Shown: positions 51,806 to 61,457, numbered from the stretch's first letter. The stretch: 64,000 nucleotides of DNA from Pseudomonas psychrophila (GCF_001043005.1 NZ_JYKZ01000005.1:62001-126000); one strand, 5' to 3'. A program made the numbers and translations. The notes: generated by a model from the sequence alone, not told the origin.

Positions 51806-53447
51806 AGACGCGCTCCTTGAAAGGGTCAATGCCGATACGTTGATAGGTGTCGATGAAACGCTCGTCTTCGTTACGTTTTTCAACATAGACGTCGATCAGC
51901 TTTTCAATCACATCCGGCATGGCGTCTTGAGCGAACGAAGGACCGAGGATTTTACCCAGGCTTGCGTCACGACTGGCACTGCCACCCAGTGACACCTGGT
52001 AGAACTCGGCGCCTTTCTTGTCCACACCCAGAATCCCGATGTGACCGACGTGGTGGTGACCACAGGCGTTCATGCAACCGGAGATGTTCAGGTCCAATTC
52101 GCCGATGTCGAACAGGTAGTCCAGGTCTTCAAAGCGGCGCTGGATCGATTCGGCAATCGGGATCGACTTGGCGTTGGCCAGCGAGCAGAAATCCCCACCC
52201 GGGCAGCAGATCATGTCGGTCAGCAAGCCAATGTTAGGGGTGGCAAAGCCGTTTTCGCGCAACTCGCCCCACATGGCGAACAACCGGTTCTCTTCCACAT
52301 CGGCGAGGATGATGTTCTGTTCGTGGGAGGTGCGCAGCTGGCCAAAACTGTAGCGATCGGCCATGTCGGCAATGGCATCCCACTGCTTGTCGGTCACATC
52401 GCCCGGTGCGACGCCGGTAGGCTTCAGCGACAGGGTGACTGCGACATAACCCGGCTTTTTATGGGCCAGGGTATTGCGGGTACGCCAACGTGCGAAGCCC
52501 GGGTGCTGCTTGTCGAGTTCGGCCAGTTCAGCACCGAAGTCGGGCAGGGCTTTGTAGTCCGGGTCCACGAAGTGCTTGGCGATACGCTGCACTTCGGCTT
52601 CGGTCAGGGTGTTGGAGCCGCCGCGCAGGTGAACCATTTCGGCTTCAACACGCTCTGCAAACACTTCAGGCGTCAGGGCCTTGACCAGAATCTTGATCCG
52701 GGCCTTGTACTTGTTGTCACGACGGCCATAGCGGTTGTAAACCCGCAGGATGGCTTCGAGGTAGCTCAGCAGGTCCTGCCAGGGCAAGAACTCGTTGATG
52801 AATGCGCCGATGACCGGCGTACGGCCCAAGCCGCCACCCACGAGTACGCGGAAGCCCAGATCGCCGGCTTCGTTGAGCACTGGCTCAAGGCCAATGTCAT
52901 GCACTTCAATCGCGGCACGGTCAGAGGTCGAGCCGTTGATTGCAATTTTGAATTTGCGTGGCAGGTAGGCGAATTCCGGGTGGAAGGTCGTCCACTGACG
53001 CACGATTTCGCACCAAGGGCGCGAGTCGATCAGTTCATCGGCTGCGACACCGGCGAACTGGTCGGTGGTGACGTTGCGCAGGCAGTTGCCGCTGGTCTGA
53101 ATGGCGTGCATCTGCACGGTTGCCAGCTCTTCCAGGATGTCCGGAATATCTTCCAGCGCGGGCCAGTTGAACTGCACGTTCTGGCGGGTACTGATGTGGG
53201 CATAGCCCTTGTCATAGTCGCGAGCGATTTTGGCCATCATTCGCGCCTGGCGCGAAGTCAGTTGGCCATAAGGCACCGCCACTCGCAGCATCGGGGCAAA
53301 ACGTTGAACATAAAGGCCATTTTGCAGGCGCAGGGGGCGGAACTCTTCTTCGCTCAGCTCACCTGCCAGATAGCGTCGGGTCTGATCACGGAACTGCTTT
53401 ACGCGGTCCTCGATGATCCGCTGATCGTACTCGTCATATACGTACAT
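51789..53447 (-). CDS. cysI: Sulfite/nitrite reductase hemoprotein subunit
   Basis: Siroheme and 4Fe-4S enzyme of 552 aa that reduces sulfite to sulfide for cysteine and methionine synthesis. The four cysteine ligands follow the canonical spacing: Cys415-x5-Cys421 (CPGGDFC) and Cys458-x3-Cys462 (GCMNACG), the last also binding siroheme. The siroheme pocket arginines appear in ISTRQNVQFNW and SGNCLRNVTTD. The protein opens MYVYDEYDQRIIEDR as in other pseudomonads. It is divergent from a small membrane protein gene and coupled to DUF934 downstream. The sulfur and methionine theme continues with metH. Confidence 0.93.
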   Translation of the reverse strand: MYVYDEYDQRIIEDRVKQFRDQTRRYLAGELSEEEFRPLRLQNGLYVQRFAPMLRVAVPYGQLTSRQARMMAKIARDYDKGYAHISTRQNVQFNWPALEDIPDILEELATVQMHAIQTSGNCLRNVTTDQFAGVAADELIDSRPWCEIVRQWTTFHPEFAYLPRKFKIAINGSTSDRAAIEVHDIGLEPVLNEAGDLGFRVLVGGGLGRTPVIGAFINEFLPWQDLLSYLEAILRVYNRYGRRDNKYKARIKILVKALTPEVFAERVEAEMVHLRGGSNTLTEAEVQRIAKHFVDPDYKALPDFGAELAELDKQHPGFARWRTRNTLAHKKPGYVAVTLSLKPTGVAPGDVTDKQWDAIADMADRYSFGQLRTSHEQNIILADVEENRLFAMWGELRENGFATPNIGLLTDMICCPGGDFCSLANAKSIPIAESIQRRFEDLDYLFDIGELDLNISGCMNACGHHHVGHIGILGVDKKGAEFYQVSLGGSASRDASLGKILGPSFAQDAMPDVIEKLIDVYVEKRNEDERFIDTYQRIGIDPFKERVYAANH

Positions 53448-53688
53448 ATAGGTCCTGTTCTCAGGCTGCTAACAGCTTATCTGCGCGCACGGCCGCGCAC
53501 TCCCCACGGAGCGAGGCACGATACCAGTTTGTAGTTATGCGCAAAAGTGATGTTTAAGCATATGCAAAGAACCAAAAGGACTATAAGAGGTTGATTCTCA
53601 ATCCCTTACTTGTGGTTGGGGCATTGCTGGACTTAACTGTTTGGAAGTCTTCAAGCAATCACCCATAAAACCGAAAAGAGGCGATGCG

Positions 53689-53802
53689 ATGAGTACTCCC
53701 GTGAAAGTGCGTAAAAGCGACAGCAAGGTCGATGCGTGGGCAATTTTTTTTCTGATCATTCTGGTAGTTGCTACAGCGGTGTTCTGGGTCGGTCACCAGT
53801 AG
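53689..53802 (+). CDS. Small single-helix membrane protein (37 aa)
   Basis: Small ORF of 37 codons. A charged N-terminus (VKVRKSDSKVD) is followed by one membrane helix (AWAIFFLIILVVATAVFWV) and a short GHQ end. AGAGG lies seven bases before the ATG. It is divergent from cysI. The composition and good ribosome site support a real gene; I believe similar short proteins occur in other pseudomonads but this is not checked. The function is unknown. Repeat copy B begins 27 bases after its stop. Confidence 0.65.
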   Translation: MSTPVKVRKSDSKVDAWAIFFLIILVVATAVFWVGHQ

Positions 53803-53829
53803 CCGCGCCGCTCTGGAGTTGATGTTGTC

Positions 53830-54603
53830 CTGTAGATACTCTGTTGCCAGCTGACCTGTTCAGAGCAATGTGCTCCGCTAAAAAGGTCGGCCTGTAGGCC
53901 GCCTCGGCGGGCCGTTGATCTTGTTTTTGCACTGGTTTTTGATCTGCCTGCCCTTCGGGAGGCCGAGCGCAGGTTCTGCGTAGTGGGTCGACCGGCATGG
54001 ATGCCGGGAGAGCCGTGTTGGGCCATGGATGGCCCGTCACGGCGTGCCCACGGAGCGGGACCGGAATGAGGGAACCTGAGCGCAGCGAGGGCCGTACACG
54101 GGGGCGAAAGCGCTTTGGTTACTTTGCCGCTTTTGCAAAGTGACTCGCTGTAAAAGCGAAACCATCATTTCAGTTAACCGCAAATGCCGGATATGTACCC
54201 CGTGTGCCCGTTGTTTTGCGAAGCGCCCGCAGCGATGCCGAGTACATATCCATTCGATGTGTCACGACCTACTACGGGTTCCGCCCTTACGGCGGGTCAC
54301 TTTTTCCAGACGCCGAAAAAGTAACCAAAAAGGCTTGCCCTACCATACGGCCGCCTCGCCCAGACTCGGTGGTTCCCTCACTCCGGCACTGTCATGGGGG
54401 CACGCCGCGACGGGCCATCCATGGCCCATCGCGGCTGGCGCGGCGTCCTGCCGCGCCACCCCCATAACAGCACCTGCGTTCGGCCTTCTGTGATGGGCAT
54501 TCGCGTCGTCTGGACATTCGTATGGCTCCAGCAAAAGCAAAAGCAAAATCCATCGCAGACGCCACAGAACCTTGCGCAAAACGTTTTAGCGCCAACATAC
54601 AAG
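53830..54603 (-). repeat. 0.79-kb palindromic intergenic repeat, copy B
   Basis: Inverted copy of 11907-12697, 774 bases long, with most bases identical along the full length. It shows the same internal palindrome (arms from about 53990 to 54190 and 54268 to 54436, containing GGGCCATGGATGGCCC and its complement) and the same ends. The GCTTTT-rich tract near 54530-54550 is about 12 bases shorter than in copy A. Short frames through it encode only Arg/Pro/Gly-rich sequence on every strand. It fills nearly all the 847-base gap between the 37-aa gene and the DUF2970 gene. Confidence 0.88.
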
Positions 54604-54652
54604 CCGCAGCTTCGTTCTACTCGTCAGCGGCTACAACGCGGGCGGGTAGTTA
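54604..54652. repeat. Partial GCAGTCGTAAA-family repeat, copy 3
   Basis: CGCAGCTTCGTTCTACTCGTCAGCGGCTACAACGC shares the words of the 3' end of the repeats at 1858 and 26153 (TTCTACTCGTC, GGCTAC). It abuts the end of palindromic repeat copy B exactly, so the two families seem to have joined here. Confidence 0.5.
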
Positions 54653-54868
54653 TACTCCCGCCACATACAGCACCAGTTTGACGATCCCGAACAGGGTCAA
54701 CGCAAATACCCCGGTAAACAGTAGGCCCAGGAGTAAAAACTGGCTGGGTTTGCCGTGGGAAAAATCCCGGGTTCTATTTTTTGCGCTTTGCACGCCAAAC
54801 GCTGCCGCCATCACGCTGTGCAGCACTTGCCAGAAGGTAGGTGGTTTGTTTTGGGCTGGATCGTCCAT
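54650..54868 (-). CDS. DUF2970 membrane protein
   Basis: Small inner-membrane protein of 72 aa. The N-terminal FWQVLHSVMAAAFGVQSAKNRTRDF is the DUF2970 signature and a single helix follows (FLLLGLLFTGVFALTLFGIVKLVLYV). The family is widespread in proteobacteria without known function. Its stop codon reaches the edge of the adjoining repeat, so its downstream region may have been replaced by repeat sequence. Confidence 0.85.
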   Translation of the reverse strand: MDDPAQNKPPTFWQVLHSVMAAAFGVQSAKNRTRDFSHGKPSQFLLLGLLFTGVFALTLFGIVKLVLYVAGV

Positions 54869-55029
54869 AGGGCCCTCGGCTATCCGGTAGGGGGACTGCT
54901 AAACACAGCGTAGCTAATACCCATACAAATGGGCGGGTATTTCGCCAGGTTGTACATATCTAACGCCCGCTGCGCGCGGCCTTTGGTTGTAGTGAAGCTC
55001 ATTCAAACGGGTTTCAGGAAGGCTACTCA

Positions 55030-58000
55030 ATGGGCAATTCTTACACACGCAACGGCCTGGGGCCGCACGCTGCATTGATCAAAGGCAAGCTGCCAGGCTG
55101 GATCAAACACATTCATGTGAACGATATCAAACGTCTGTCGCCGGGGTTGGCGTCCCGGGATGAGCCGCCCGAGTGGTTCACCCTTGCGCCTCGGTGGTTA
55201 CGCCAGGCACTGATTGCCAGCCAGGATCGCAGTCGTCGGGCGAATACGGCCCTGGCCAAAACCCTCGGGGGGCTGCAAGGGATCACCGAATTTGCCGAAC
55301 CCCGGCTCAAGGAGGCTTTGCACAGTCACAGCGCCGCCGGCCAGGCCATGGATGTCAACAAGAACCGGCTGTTCTATCTGCGGCGCAACCAGCCCGTGCA
55401 GCATCAAAGCCTGTTGCAAGCCGCGCTGATGAACTTTGAAGGCAATGAAGCCTTTTCGTTGGCGGTCAACGGTCAGGTCAGTGCCCTGGCACCTGAAGGT
55501 GCTTTGCCGCTTGATGTCTGGACACCAGTACCGGCTTATCCCGTTTCTCTCCAGATCGCAGATGTGCTGGTTCGGGGGTTAAAACCCGTTATCAGTACGT
55601 TCAAGCAGGCGCAGGACAACCTCAAACCTGTGCCCGGTTTTCGTTATCGCGAAAAGCTGGCCATGACTCCCCAGGTGTTTTCGCAGATATGCCGCGCCCT
55701 GGATTTGGGGCAGCAGTATCAGGACCATCTAAGCGAGGTGTTCGACGCACCCAATCGAGCATCCAGCGTGCGCCACCACCTGCAGGAGGCGCAAAAAGCC
55801 CTGTTGGCTGTCCACTTGCACGCGGCACTCATGCAACAGCATGTCTCTACGCAGGCTTATGACATGGTACGTGCCGTGCTGGATGGCGACCCTGGCCCCA
55901 TGCTTAACGCAAAGCCGGTGGTCTTCAGCCAGCTGCAACTGTATGGATTTACCCTGGATCAGGTGTTGATCATGGGGCCGTATCGCTCAACGCTGCCGGT
56001 GACGGAGTGGGTGGACACCGACTTCGGGGTCCAGTTGCCCGTCATGAAAAAACCCGATATGGAACGCTTGGTGGTCTGGATTCCCGGTGCCCCCCTGTAT
56101 CCACTTAAGGAGTACCCGTCGCTGGAAGCGTTTCAGTATGAGTTGGGCCTGAACCTGCGCACCCCGGCCTACCAGGAACTGTTCGCCCAGCGGGTGCCCC
56201 AAGGAGATGCTCAGGCATTTGTTTCACGGCTCAACCATCAGCTTTACCGCAAGACACCCGACCCCAAGGGAAAAGAAGCGCCGGTGTATGTAGATAAGGT
56301 GGATCTCAAACTGGGTCAGGCTTACATCGAGCCCCGACCCGGTGAACTATTTACAGCGTTGTATGACCTGCATCTGGAGCGGCTCAAGGCCAACGCCCGG
56401 TTACTCGCGGTGCCCACGGCGGATGCCGACAGCGCATTGTTGCAGCAGCGTCTTGATTACTGGCTGGGTTTGGGGATGGACGCGGTCAATGTGGCCGCGT
56501 TTTTTATTCCCGGTGTGGGCGAGGTCATGATGGCGGTGATGGCCCTGCAAATGGGGATGGAGATCTATCACGGCATCGAATCTTGGAGTGTTGGCGATGT
56601 GGAGGGTGCCTGGGCGCATCTGCAGTCAGTCGCCATCAATGTAGGGCTGGCGGGTGCCATGGGCGGCGCCGGTTATGGAGTCGGGAAAATTCCAACGGCA
56701 AACCTGAGCAAATGGGCCGACAAACTCACACAAATCATACTGCCCAATGCTCAAACCCGACTCTGGATGCCCGACCTCAGGCCTTATCAATGTGATGTGA
56801 CGTTCGGCCCACAGGTTAAGCCCAATGCGCTGGGGCAGTACCTGGTCGATGGCAAAACCTGGGTGCGGATCGACCGGTACGTCTACGAGCAGACATTCGA
56901 TCCCGCGCTCAAAGCCTGGCGGATCAAACACCCTACAGACAGCACGGCGTATCAGCCGCTGCTCAAGCACAATGATGGCGGGGCCTGGCGGCATCATCAT
57001 GAACAACCCTTGCAATGGCCGCGCGAGACGCTGCTGCGCCGTCTGGGTCACGATACCGAGGCGTTCGATGGCCAGATACTGGCCCAGATTGGCGATGTGA
57101 GCGGTATCTCCGACGATGAACTGCGCAAGATCCATATTGATGGCCTGCCGGTGCCAGCAGTGTTGATGGATACCCTTGAACAGTTCGGGCTTGAGCGTGT
57201 GCAGGACTGCTTGCAGCCAAACGCCGATGTCGATTTGCTTCGCCGCAGGCATCCCATGCTCACGGAACGCTCGGCCCGGGAGGTGCTGGGACAGGTCGGG
57301 GGGCATGACCTGGTGCGCCTGCGCGAGACCCGGCAGGTGCCGGGTAAAATCGACGATCTGGCCCGCACCCTGGCCCAGCAAGGTCGATTGAACCGCGCGT
57401 TGGCGGGCCTCTACCGGCAGAGTCTGGCGTCCCTCGACAGTGAACGATTGGCAGTACGCTGTCGTGCGCAATTGCCGGGTATTTCAGGCGCCGAACTACC
57501 CCAGGCAGTGGCGCGATACGCGACCTCCCATCGCCGTGAGATGGCCCGCGCTTTAAAACTGCGCGTTCCCCGGTCCAGCCCAAGGCTGCAAAAGCTCAAT
57601 GGCCAGATCGGCTACCCGCTATCAGGCAGAGGCGAGGTGTTGGAGGTTGATTCCTCATTGATTACACGGATGCGCGATGTCTATCCCAACATGACCGACG
57701 AGCAGGTCAGCCGTTACATACGCAGCCGTCTGAATGAAGGCCAGTCCGATCAACAGATTTATCATTTTCTGACGACCCAACAGCGCGAACTGGAGACCTT
57801 GCGCACCGCGCTGGATCAGTGGGTCGGCGGCGCCAGGGACGCATTCAGCCAGAGGATGCGCCGCCATGCCACCGACAGGCTGGTAACGTGTTGGCGGGAA
57901 GGCCTGCTGCGCAACGGTGAGCCTTCTTCCTACCTCAACCTTGAGTTTGACCTTGGCTGGGTCAGCGATTACCCGGTACTGGAGGCAGACTTTTCGCACG

Positions 58001-61000
58001 TCAGGACCTTAAAACTGGACACTGGCTTGATGCTGAGCGAGCCGCAAATGGGCTTCGTGAAACGTTTTAGCGGCGTGCAGCGCCTTGAAATGAACCTCCA
58101 CCACTCAGATCAACTGCGAGTGGCCGAGGGTTTGAGTTTGTTACCCGCAGTCAAAGAATTGTCCCTGGACGCTGGATGGCAAGGGTTCTCGCAGCTCTTT
58201 ATCAATCGACTGCAGACGGTGCCGCAGATCGAGCGGTTGTCGCTGACGGGCCCCGTAGGGGTGCTGGACGTCAGTGGTTGGCCCCAGCTGCGTGCCTTGC
58301 GCCTTGCAGGCACTCTGGGGCAGTGGCCCCTCGGGCTATTTGAGCTGGAGCATCTGGACGTCCTTGACCTGTCTGGCTCGATAATTGAGTCACTGCCCGA
58401 GCAACTGTTTTCGGGGCACCCGCGTGTGTGGCGCGGATTGCGCCTTGAGTGGTCAAAGATCCACCCCCGGGCTGTCCGTCGAGCCTATGAGTACCTGCGC
58501 GATAACCCGGGGCATTTGATGGATGTCGAGCAGTGGAAAGCCGGTTACTGCCAAGGTTGTCTGAAGCGATTTATCCCTCACAACCAGCCATTTGCCGAGA
58601 GAGTAGTGGCCCAATTCGCCCTCAGAGAGCAGGGGATGACTGAGTTGTTTGGGCGCGTAAATACACTCCATGAAGAGAATCAGGCACTCAACGTTGCGCT
58701 GGATGCCTGGTTGAGCAGCAGGCCATTGACCGCCGATGTGTTTTTTCGCCGCCAGGTGGTAGACAAAATCCAACACTGCTGGAGTCTCGGTATTTCCCGC
58801 CGACTGGGGTTTGAAGCCGTGAGCGCAGGCCCTTCGTGGCGGCACGTTTCAAATGCCGGACACCTGGACCTGTCGGGAGGTCGGCTGGAAGAATTGCCAC
58901 AGCTGCCCGAGAGCGGGTTTGCCCATGTGCAGCATCTGGACTTGAACAACCTGGGCATGCCTCTGGACGTGCTAGATCGATTTCTGGGTTCGTTTGCCAA
59001 TGTTCACGTGTTGAACCTCAGTCGTAACGGTCTGACTTCACTGCCTACTGTGCTAAGACGCCTCACTCGGATCACTGACCTGGACCTGACCTATAACGAG
59101 CTGACGGTAACACCCTCGATGCAGGGTCTGCTGGATTGCCTGGGCGAACTGAAGAAGTTGAGTTTGCAGGGTAATCGCGTCACGGCATTGGATGTCAGCG
59201 CCATGACGCGCCTGGAGTCACTGGACCTGAGCCACAGCGCAATCAAGCAATGGCCCGCGGGCGTCTTGCAGTTGCCGCAGTTGCGGCAATTGAACATGAG
59301 TCGCAGCGCCATCACCGATATTCCGGCGGCAGGCTTGCAGGGGCATGAAGACCTGATGTCGGGCACGCAATTGCGCGGATGCCGATTGACCCCTGAAAGC
59401 TGCGCCCGACTGCTCGCTTACGCGCAACGCACAGGGCGCCAGAGTGCTGGCGATATCAGTCCGTTTTTGCTGGCGACCGGGAGAACCGGTGGCTCACCCG
59501 AGTTTTTCCCCGAAGAGGTTTCTGACAACCCCGAATTGTTGTTACCCGGACGTCAAGTGTCCGAACGCGGTGACTCGCCAGTGACCCCGGCCGCTTTGTT
59601 GCAACGGTTGAACCCCGATTTAGCGCTCAGTGAGGCGATTGACCGTATCGAGCAAATACGTGGGCAAGGAGTGGGCGCGCTGCAAATCGATGCCCAACTG
59701 CTTGAGTGGAGCCGCCAGCATGACGGTTTGATCCTGCGGCTCAATCGCTGGATAGACATGCCCAGCTACAGGGAAGGTGGGCGCTGGGTCAGCGCAGTCG
59801 ACCGCAGGCGGGCAGCAGACCGAATCATCCGGTCGTGGCGCCATACGTTGGGGGCTGAAGCAATCTCGGACGAAGACGAAATCCACACCCTTGATTTCTC
59901 GGATCTGTGCCTTGGCGATCTGCCGCAACTGGATCAGCCGCTGGCCCATGTCACCACACTGAACCTCAATGGGGTCAGGCTCAGCGCCCAAGGCTCCAAC
60001 GGGTTTATCAGCGGATTTACCGGGCTGCACACCTTGCGACTTAATAACAACGCCTTGAGCCACTTGCCCGATGCCGTTGGCTCATTGGGCACCTTGACCC
60101 GGCTTGAGGCGTGTTACAACCAGTTGGAAGATGCCGAGCATTTGCACCATCAGTTGCAGTCGCTGACACGGCTTGAGTGGCTGGACCTGAATTACAACAG
60201 GTTGGAAAACTTTGACCTGACGGGCTTGAACCGGCTGCACACCCTTTTATTAAGGGGTAACCGGCTGGTGCGCTGGCCCATGGGTGTACTCAATACGCCA
60301 ACCCTGAGGAACTTGAACCTGAGCAACAACCAGATTGAGTACATCCCTGTCGAGCTCTTTGATGGCGACAATGATGAGCTCATGGCCAGTACCGATCTGA
60401 CCGATAACCTGTTGTCGGCCTCAGGGTTCTCGGAGTTGCGGGACTATCTGGACCTTTCGGGCAATAGCCTTGGTTACGACCGTGAAGATATTGAAAGCGC
60501 ATTGAGGGAGGAGGGTGAAGCCGTGGACTCATCCGATGAGTCGGATGAAGATCTGGTTCACCCAAGCGCCGAGCCCCAGGATCAGCAGAAGGCGCGCTGG
60601 TTTGAAAACATTCCTGCGGACTCGCCAAGGCATGGGGTCTGGGATGCCCTGCGCGCCGAGGAAGGGAGCGAAGGCCTGTTTCATTTACTCGCGCAGTTGA
60701 AGCACAGCCGTGACTTCATCCAGGACAAGGCTGATCTTGCCCGTCGGGTGTGGAGTGTTCTTGAAGCTGGCGAGATGGATTCAATGCTACGCAACGAGTT
60801 GTTTATCATCGCCCGCTCGCCCATGACCTGCGGGGACGGGCGAATCTTGTTGTTCAGCGATCATGAAGTGAAGGTGCATGAGTTCAACGCGCTTCGCTCA
60901 GTCGTCCCCGGTGCAGAAGGCCCGGTACTGCTCAAATTGGCCACCGGCCTGTTCCGTCTGGGCCAGGTGGAAGAGATTTCCCGTACCGACATCAGCCTGC

Positions 61001-61419
61001 ATCCTGAGCGTGACCCTGCAGAGATTCGTCTGGCCTATCGCATTGGCTTGGCAAAGCGCCTGGATTTGCCCAAGCAGCCAACGGACATGCTGTTCAGAAA
61101 TGCCTCTGGCGTGACAGATCAAGATATCGACACGGCTTGTAGCAAGGTGCTTGCGGCACAAAACTCGCCGCTCTTGATGGAGCAACTGATCAGTCAGGAT
61201 TACTGGGTGAGCTATCTGCAGCGAAAGTACGCATCGGCGTTTTCACGGCTTGAGCTGCGATATGAGCAGGAGGCTGAAGCCCTGCAGGATCAGCACCCGG
61301 AGCTGGATGAAGCCTACAGTCGCGAAATAGTCGCCATGGGCGAGAGAAGGAAAATCGAACAGCGGGCGCTACTGACTCGCTTGTCGCAGCGTGAGCGCGA
61401 TGAGATCGCGCCGGTTTGA
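55030..61419 (+). CDS. Giant LRR protein with triplicated LRR modules and NEL-type E3 ligase domain
   Basis: Protein of 2129 aa, paralogous to the one at 46167. The N-terminal toxin-like region (about 1-450; WFTLAPRWLRQALIASQ, ITEFAEPRLKEAL) aligns with that protein, as does the hydrophobic stretch near 473-510 (WLGLGMDAVNVAAFFIPGVGEV). Three successive modules start with LDQW, LDAW and LNRW helices at about residues 928, 1224 and 1571, each leading into leucine-rich repeats (LDLSGSIIESLPEQL; LNLSRNGLTSLPTVL; LNLSNNQIEYIPVEL). An acidic linker (DSSDESDEDLVHPSAEP) precedes the NEL domain, whose CxD motif is Cys1934-Gly-Asp in MTCGDG. AGGAAGG precedes the ATG. Probably a ubiquitin-ligase effector or toxin; export route unknown. 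Confidence 0.88.
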   Translation: MGNSYTRNGLGPHAALIKGKLPGWIKHIHVNDIKRLSPGLASRDEPPEWFTLAPRWLRQALIASQDRSRRANTALAKTLGGLQGITEFAEPRLKEALHSHSAAGQAMDVNKNRLFYLRRNQPVQHQSLLQAALMNFEGNEAFSLAVNGQVSALAPEGALPLDVWTPVPAYPVSLQIADVLVRGLKPVISTFKQAQDNLKPVPGFRYREKLAMTPQVFSQICRALDLGQQYQDHLSEVFDAPNRASSVRHHLQEAQKALLAVHLHAALMQQHVSTQAYDMVRAVLDGDPGPMLNAKPVVFSQLQLYGFTLDQVLIMGPYRSTLPVTEWVDTDFGVQLPVMKKPDMERLVVWIPGAPLYPLKEYPSLEAFQYELGLNLRTPAYQELFAQRVPQGDAQAFVSRLNHQLYRKTPDPKGKEAPVYVDKVDLKLGQAYIEPRPGELFTALYDLHLERLKANARLLAVPTADADSALLQQRLDYWLGLGMDAVNVAAFFIPGVGEVMMAVMALQMGMEIYHGIESWSVGDVEGAWAHLQSVAINVGLAGAMGGAGYGVGKIPTANLSKWADKLTQIILPNAQTRLWMPDLRPYQCDVTFGPQVKPNALGQYLVDGKTWVRIDRYVYEQTFDPALKAWRIKHPTDSTAYQPLLKHNDGGAWRHHHEQPLQWPRETLLRRLGHDTEAFDGQILAQIGDVSGISDDELRKIHIDGLPVPAVLMDTLEQFGLERVQDCLQPNADVDLLRRRHPMLTERSAREVLGQVGGHDLVRLRETRQVPGKIDDLARTLAQQGRLNRALAGLYRQSLASLDSERLAVRCRAQLPGISGAELPQAVARYATSHRREMARALKLRVPRSSPRLQKLNGQIGYPLSGRGEVLEVDSSLITRMRDVYPNMTDEQVSRYIRSRLNEGQSDQQIYHFLTTQQRELETLRTALDQWVGGARDAFSQRMRRHATDRLVTCWREGLLRNGEPSSYLNLEFDLGWVSDYPVLEADFSHVRTLKLDTGLMLSEPQMGFVKRFSGVQRLEMNLHHSDQLRVAEGLSLLPAVKELSLDAGWQGFSQLFINRLQTVPQIERLSLTGPVGVLDVSGWPQLRALRLAGTLGQWPLGLFELEHLDVLDLSGSIIESLPEQLFSGHPRVWRGLRLEWSKIHPRAVRRAYEYLRDNPGHLMDVEQWKAGYCQGCLKRFIPHNQPFAERVVAQFALREQGMTELFGRVNTLHEENQALNVALDAWLSSRPLTADVFFRRQVVDKIQHCWSLGISRRLGFEAVSAGPSWRHVSNAGHLDLSGGRLEELPQLPESGFAHVQHLDLNNLGMPLDVLDRFLGSFANVHVLNLSRNGLTSLPTVLRRLTRITDLDLTYNELTVTPSMQGLLDCLGELKKLSLQGNRVTALDVSAMTRLESLDLSHSAIKQWPAGVLQLPQLRQLNMSRSAITDIPAAGLQGHEDLMSGTQLRGCRLTPESCARLLAYAQRTGRQSAGDISPFLLATGRTGGSPEFFPEEVSDNPELLLPGRQVSERGDSPVTPAALLQRLNPDLALSEAIDRIEQIRGQGVGALQIDAQLLEWSRQHDGLILRLNRWIDMPSYREGGRWVSAVDRRRAADRIIRSWRHTLGAEAISDEDEIHTLDFSDLCLGDLPQLDQPLAHVTTLNLNGVRLSAQGSNGFISGFTGLHTLRLNNNALSHLPDAVGSLGTLTRLEACYNQLEDAEHLHHQLQSLTRLEWLDLNYNRLENFDLTGLNRLHTLLLRGNRLVRWPMGVLNTPTLRNLNLSNNQIEYIPVELFDGDNDELMASTDLTDNLLSASGFSELRDYLDLSGNSLGYDREDIESALREEGEAVDSSDESDEDLVHPSAEPQDQQKARWFENIPADSPRHGVWDALRAEEGSEGLFHLLAQLKHSRDFIQDKADLARRVWSVLEAGEMDSMLRNELFIIARSPMTCGDGRILLFSDHEVKVHEFNALRSVVPGAEGPVLLKLATGLFRLGQVEEISRTDISLHPERDPAEIRLAYRIGLAKRLDLPKQPTDMLFRNASGVTDQDIDTACSKVLAAQNSPLLMEQLISQDYWVSYLQRKYASAFSRLELRYEQEAEALQDQHPELDEAYSREIVAMGERRKIEQRALLTRLSQRERDEIAPV

Positions 61420-61457
61420 CAGGCAGCCCCCGCAGGAGCTGTCTGTAGCCGGGTTAC

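Noticed and set aside
52041..53534. Antisense frame of 497 aa opposite cysI
   Set aside because: cysI carries all cofactor motifs; the antisense product matches nothing known.
11907..54603. Composite transposon or genomic island bounded by the two 0.79-kb repeats
   Set aside because: No transposase, integrase or target-site duplication was seen, and housekeeping genes (sohB, cysI) lie between the copies.
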